Source: Apostichopus japonicus
Taxonomy: Eukaryota > Echinodermata > Holothuroidea > Aspidochirotida > Stichopodidae
Assembly (NCBI RefSeq): GCF_037975245.1
Contig: NC_092567.1
Coordinates: 8,556,714-8,620,713 of the forward strand
DNA length: 64,000 nucleotides
Direction: 5' to 3'
Shown: one piece after another, positions 60,744 to 64,000 of the stretch
Layout of the letters: each line of letters opens with the position of its first letter
Numbering within the stretch: position 1 is the stretch's first letter
Translations under genes and position numbers: made by a program
Notes under the pieces: generated by a model
Seen by the model: the letters and a program-made list of their open reading frames with translations, nothing else
Databases searched by the model: none
What the model was told of the DNA's origin: nothing

Positions 60744-60843
60744 CAGGGTTGGCATTTTCCCGGGGAAAAACCTGTTTTTCCCACTAAGCGGTAAAAACCA
60801 GGTAAAAACCGGGAAAAACTGGTAAATACCGGTAAAAACCGCC
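60744..60843 (+). repeat. Subterminal (GGTAAAAACC)n-like repeats
   Basis: GGGGAAAAACC, GGTAAAAACC, GGGAAAAAC and CGGTAAAAACC words lie one after another behind the putative TIR. Such repeats often serve as transposase binding sites. Confidence 0.75.
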
Positions 60844-62309
60844 TCCGTCTCGGAAACTTTTATTACTTGTCCGTAATATGCAGGGTCATCAGTAGGCACG
60901 ATATTGTTTCATGACAGGCATATATGTTATTGAATATGGGAGTTTCTTAGCTTCATTTTGAGCTATTTTATCACAACCTAATTCTACTTTTTGTGGAAAA
61001 AAAGAGTATTTTTCATATTGCACCTGTATAGTTATTCTGTCACGATCTCTTTACTAGTATGCATTGCCTATTGCCCAAACCATTATAGGTCTACACTGGG
61101 ACATTCACCCCTCCTAAATTCTTCAGGCCTATTATGTGTTCAGACAGTTCATTCAATTAACACAGTAGGCAACAGTTTATTGAGGTGAACTTCAATCCAG
61201 GGGGCTCAATAGAAACTGCTTTGAATCTATGTAAGGCACATGGGCCCAATTAAGTATTAAAAACACAATGGCCTTGTCTAGCCATTCACACAACCCAACT
61301 GTTTACCTTGATGCGAACATGGTCCAGTTATTATACAACTTCATGCATGAGTGACTAAACACTTTGAGGTGGACAGGTGAGGTGATACTGGGCACTTCCT
61401 GTGTATAGGCTAACTGAAGAGGTAAGAGTATCAACAACACAGGTTACTGTTTCAGATGTTACTTATTCTCAAATTAGTTGATGTCACATAGTGCAGTGCC
61501 TGTAAGCAATATAAGCATAGTACAGTGCCTAGTGCGAAGTGTGAACAGAGTACAATTTATCGCAGACATGAAGTGATCGTTCTTGGATGTGAATCATCAT
61601 CTGGATCTGAGCGGACTACTGGGCCTGTGGAAGTTTCTTGGTGGATACACAGACCTGATTGAACTGAAGGTAAGATCCATGTAAAACTCTGGGATTGGGC
61701 TATATTCAGGGTAAACACTAGTAAAAATGCCAGCGGGGTAGGAATGTCCATATGTCTAGTTGTCACTGCCAGTGAAAACTCCACTGAAGAGGGAAGAAAT
61801 GAATTGAGGATATTTGATAATATTTCTGAAAAGTACAAAGTGAATGATTATAGAATGTTAGTATAGGGGACTATTCTTGTTCACAAATTCAGGGGTCCTG
61901 GGTGTGTACTGAGTAATGAACAATAGCTGCCAAATGCAGTTTCAGGAATTGAAGCATCTACAGTGCTCCTATGTATACCAACCAATCTGTTCAACAATAC
62001 CCCCCCCCCCCTCCTTTACCTGATCTAACTTTTGGCAGTTTTGTGGGATTCCATGTTTTGACATTAGTCTACATCACATCTGGATGACATGGTCAACCTA
62101 TCACCCTACAGGGTGAATGAGATATTGCAGTCCCTTTGCCATTTCAACAATATTTAATTTTGGTGAATGAGAAGCATGCACTAAAGGGACCCTACCATGT
62201 GGGTACCCACGGGTGTCAGGAGACCAGTGATATCAGTATTTTCCGTCAGTACTGTAGAGTGTAACATTGATTACTGGTTTCTTTTCAGGTTCATCGAGTC
62301 ACAATCAAC

Positions 62310-64000
62310 ATGCACAAGGGTGGCCGTCCAATGCACCCTGTATGGGACTCTTTCACCAGGAAGCGAGGAAAGTCGGTAGCGACGTGCAATTATTGTCAGA
62401 GTGACGTGAGCGCAAAGTCCGACAGACTGAAAACTCATCTGAAAAAATGCAGGAGGATCAAAAATAATTCAACCACCAGCGCTGATATGGCCATGCCATC
62501 CCGCCCAGCAATAACACTGATGACATCCAGGAGATTGCAATCGATGAGAGTACTGCTCCTGCTACATCCACTCCACCAAAGCCTAAGAAGCCAAAAGTTC
62601 ATCAACCTTCAATCATTTTTGGAGTGAAAACAGATTCGAAGACCAGAGCTCTACTGGATGAACAAGTTGCTAATTTTTTTTATGCATGCAACATTCCTTT
62701 CAACGTTGCCAGCCATGACGAATTCATCAAAATGGTTGAGATGCTGCGCCCGGGATACTGCCCTCCAAACCGTAAAGCTCTGGCCAATGAACTGTTGGAC
62801 AAGACCTATGAAAACATCTCAATGGCAGTGAAGGCGGAGATAGGCGGTGAAGAAGGCACGCTCACTCAAGATGGATGGAGTGACATCCATAACACCCCTG
62901 TAATAGCCAGTAGCCTCCATGTCAAGGGAAAGCCATACTTCCTTTCAGCGAAGTTAACTGGTACGAGCTCCAAAACTGCTGCATATTGCCAAACCCTTGC
63001 TGAAGAATCCATGGAAGAGGCAGCATCCAGATTTGACTGCAAGGTTAGTGCTGTGGTAACGGACAATGAGAATAAGATGAAAGCTATGCGGAATGGTTTG
63101 AAAGAGGCCCATCCTGACCTCACTGTCTATGGCTGTGCATCCCACTGGCTCAACCTCCTTGGGCAAGATGTCACTACAAAAGCAGTGATAAATCAAGTAG
63201 TGGAAATCAACAAATATTTTCGAAATCACCATAAGCCAGGGGCCTACTTGGAACAGAAACCAGACTCAGTGAAACCACAGCTCCCAGGTGACACCAGATG
63301 GAACAGCCAGCTTGACTGCGTGTCCACCTATCTAAAAAACAGAGCCTCCATGCTGCTTATTATCGCAGAAAACGAAGATGACATCGATGCCCGAATTGCG
63401 AGCCTGGTACAAAATGTCGGGTTGTACACAGAAGCCAAATCCATGTGTGAACAGCTTAAGCCAATTGGCAGTGCCTTGGACAGATTGCAGTCGGATTCAT
63501 CCACAATCGCTGATGCCTGTGAAACCTTCCTTGATCTGTTACGCTGTGACGTCTTATCACCACACAGGGATGCAATCAAGAAGAGGTTCGATCAAGCAAT
63601 GGTACCAGAGCACTTCCTAGCCAACTTGTTGCATCCTGTGTACAGGGGACAGAAGCTCAGTGCAGAACAAGTGAATGCGGTGCAGGCCTTTCTCCTAGAT
63701 GAAGCACCGGAGATTGCTTCAGAAGTGTGCCAGATAATAGCTGATGATCTGCCAATCCCCAAGGCCCTCGCTCATCCAACAACACGTGCCAGTTCTAAGC
63801 CAGATGTTTGGTGGAAGTGTGTCGCGAGAGCTGGAGCTGCTTCACCACTCCTGAGCCAAACAGCCATAAAACTCTCTCTTTTGCCATCAAGTGCTGCATC
63901 AATAGAGAGTTTTCTCCAATTTTGGTATGATCCAGACAAAACTGAGGAACAGGTTGGGAGTGGAAAAAGCAGCGAAACTTGTAGCTTGCTATAGGTATCT
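62310..64000 (+). pseudogene. hAT transposase with BED zinc finger, two frameshifts
   Basis: The start ATG (62310) encodes a BED-type finger, VATCNYCQSDV then LKTHLKKC (C-x2-C ... H-x3-C). Around 62500 the frame must shift by one base. The new frame is open from 62507 (SNNTDDIQEIAIDE...) and runs through 62624 to about 63910. It carries the RNase-H-like hAT core: TLTQDGWS (first catalytic Asp), VVTDNENKM (second Asp), YGCASHWLNLL (the C-x2-H motif) and GDTRWNS. Near 63910 two bases appear to be missing inside the conserved S-I-E-R-V-F-S motif. The other frame then continues with typical C-terminal dimerisation residues (FSNFGMIQTKLRNRLGVEKA) to the window edge. The copy is thus near complete but inactivated. 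A sequence error or domesticated gene is less likely. Confidence 0.85.

Larger units (their letters stand above)
60744..64000 (+). mobile_element. Long hAT transposon, left part (runs off the window)
   Basis: CAGGGTTGGCATTTTCCC at 60744 is followed by subterminal GGTAAAAACC/GGGAAAAAC repeats to about 60843, in the style of a hAT terminus. A hAT transposase reading frame lies 1.5 kb inward on the same strand. The right terminus and TSD are beyond the window. The 60.85-62.29 kb stretch between terminus and coding region shows no exon I can defend, apart from an acceptor-like TTTCTTTTCAG at 62288. Confidence 0.6.

Overview
This is AT-rich, intron-bearing, repeat-dense animal DNA. A predicted NOD-like receptor (death-fold plus NACHT), several families of hAT-type DNA transposons, tRNA-derived SINEs, a LINE remnant and long satellite arrays suggest a marine invertebrate deuterostome. 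An echinoderm, perhaps a sea cucumber, is my best guess; this is inference from gene and repeat style, not proof.

Layout. 0-13 kb: mostly non-coding, with two local tandem duplications (567-1268, 3071-4050), TA microsatellites, a SINE head, two dispersed repeat families and, at 12.9-13.4 kb, a 34-bp minisatellite. 13.5-18.1 kb: a 4.5-kb element with near-perfect terminal inverted repeats (TIRs) and many subterminal AGACTGAA repeats. It carries a nested hAT MITE, a dispersed repeat and a short exon that looks like the start of a SAM-domain protein. 18-25 kb: essentially unannotatable, apart from a 131-bp foldback. 25.6-36 kb: a cluster of hAT-like non-autonomous elements, two with convincing 5-bp target-site duplications (TSDs). 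37.4-40.6 kb: a TA microsatellite, a ~155-bp minisatellite, a LINE remnant and a 59-bp satellite. 42.15-43.55 kb: a clean 1.4-kb non-autonomous hAT element with a perfect 8-bp TSD. 45.57-51.65 kb: a 6-kb GGAT-type satellite with higher-order repeats.

51.88-58.62 kb holds the one gene I can model with confidence. It has four exons with matching splice phases and encodes a death-fold (DED-like) domain, a NACHT NTPase and the helical region after it. No leucine-rich-repeat exon was recognised before the next transposon. Between the gene and that transposon lies a ~150-bp tandem repeat in which each unit contains a perfect DR4 nuclear-receptor element. From 60.74 kb to the window end is a hAT transposon whose BED-finger/RNase-H-like transposase is intact in layout but broken by two frameshifts.

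The window therefore looks like an immune-receptor locus bordered by satellite on one side and transposons on the other. The very long His/Pro/Ile/Ser-rich open frames inside the 6-kb satellite are a by-product of the repeat and are not annotated as genes.
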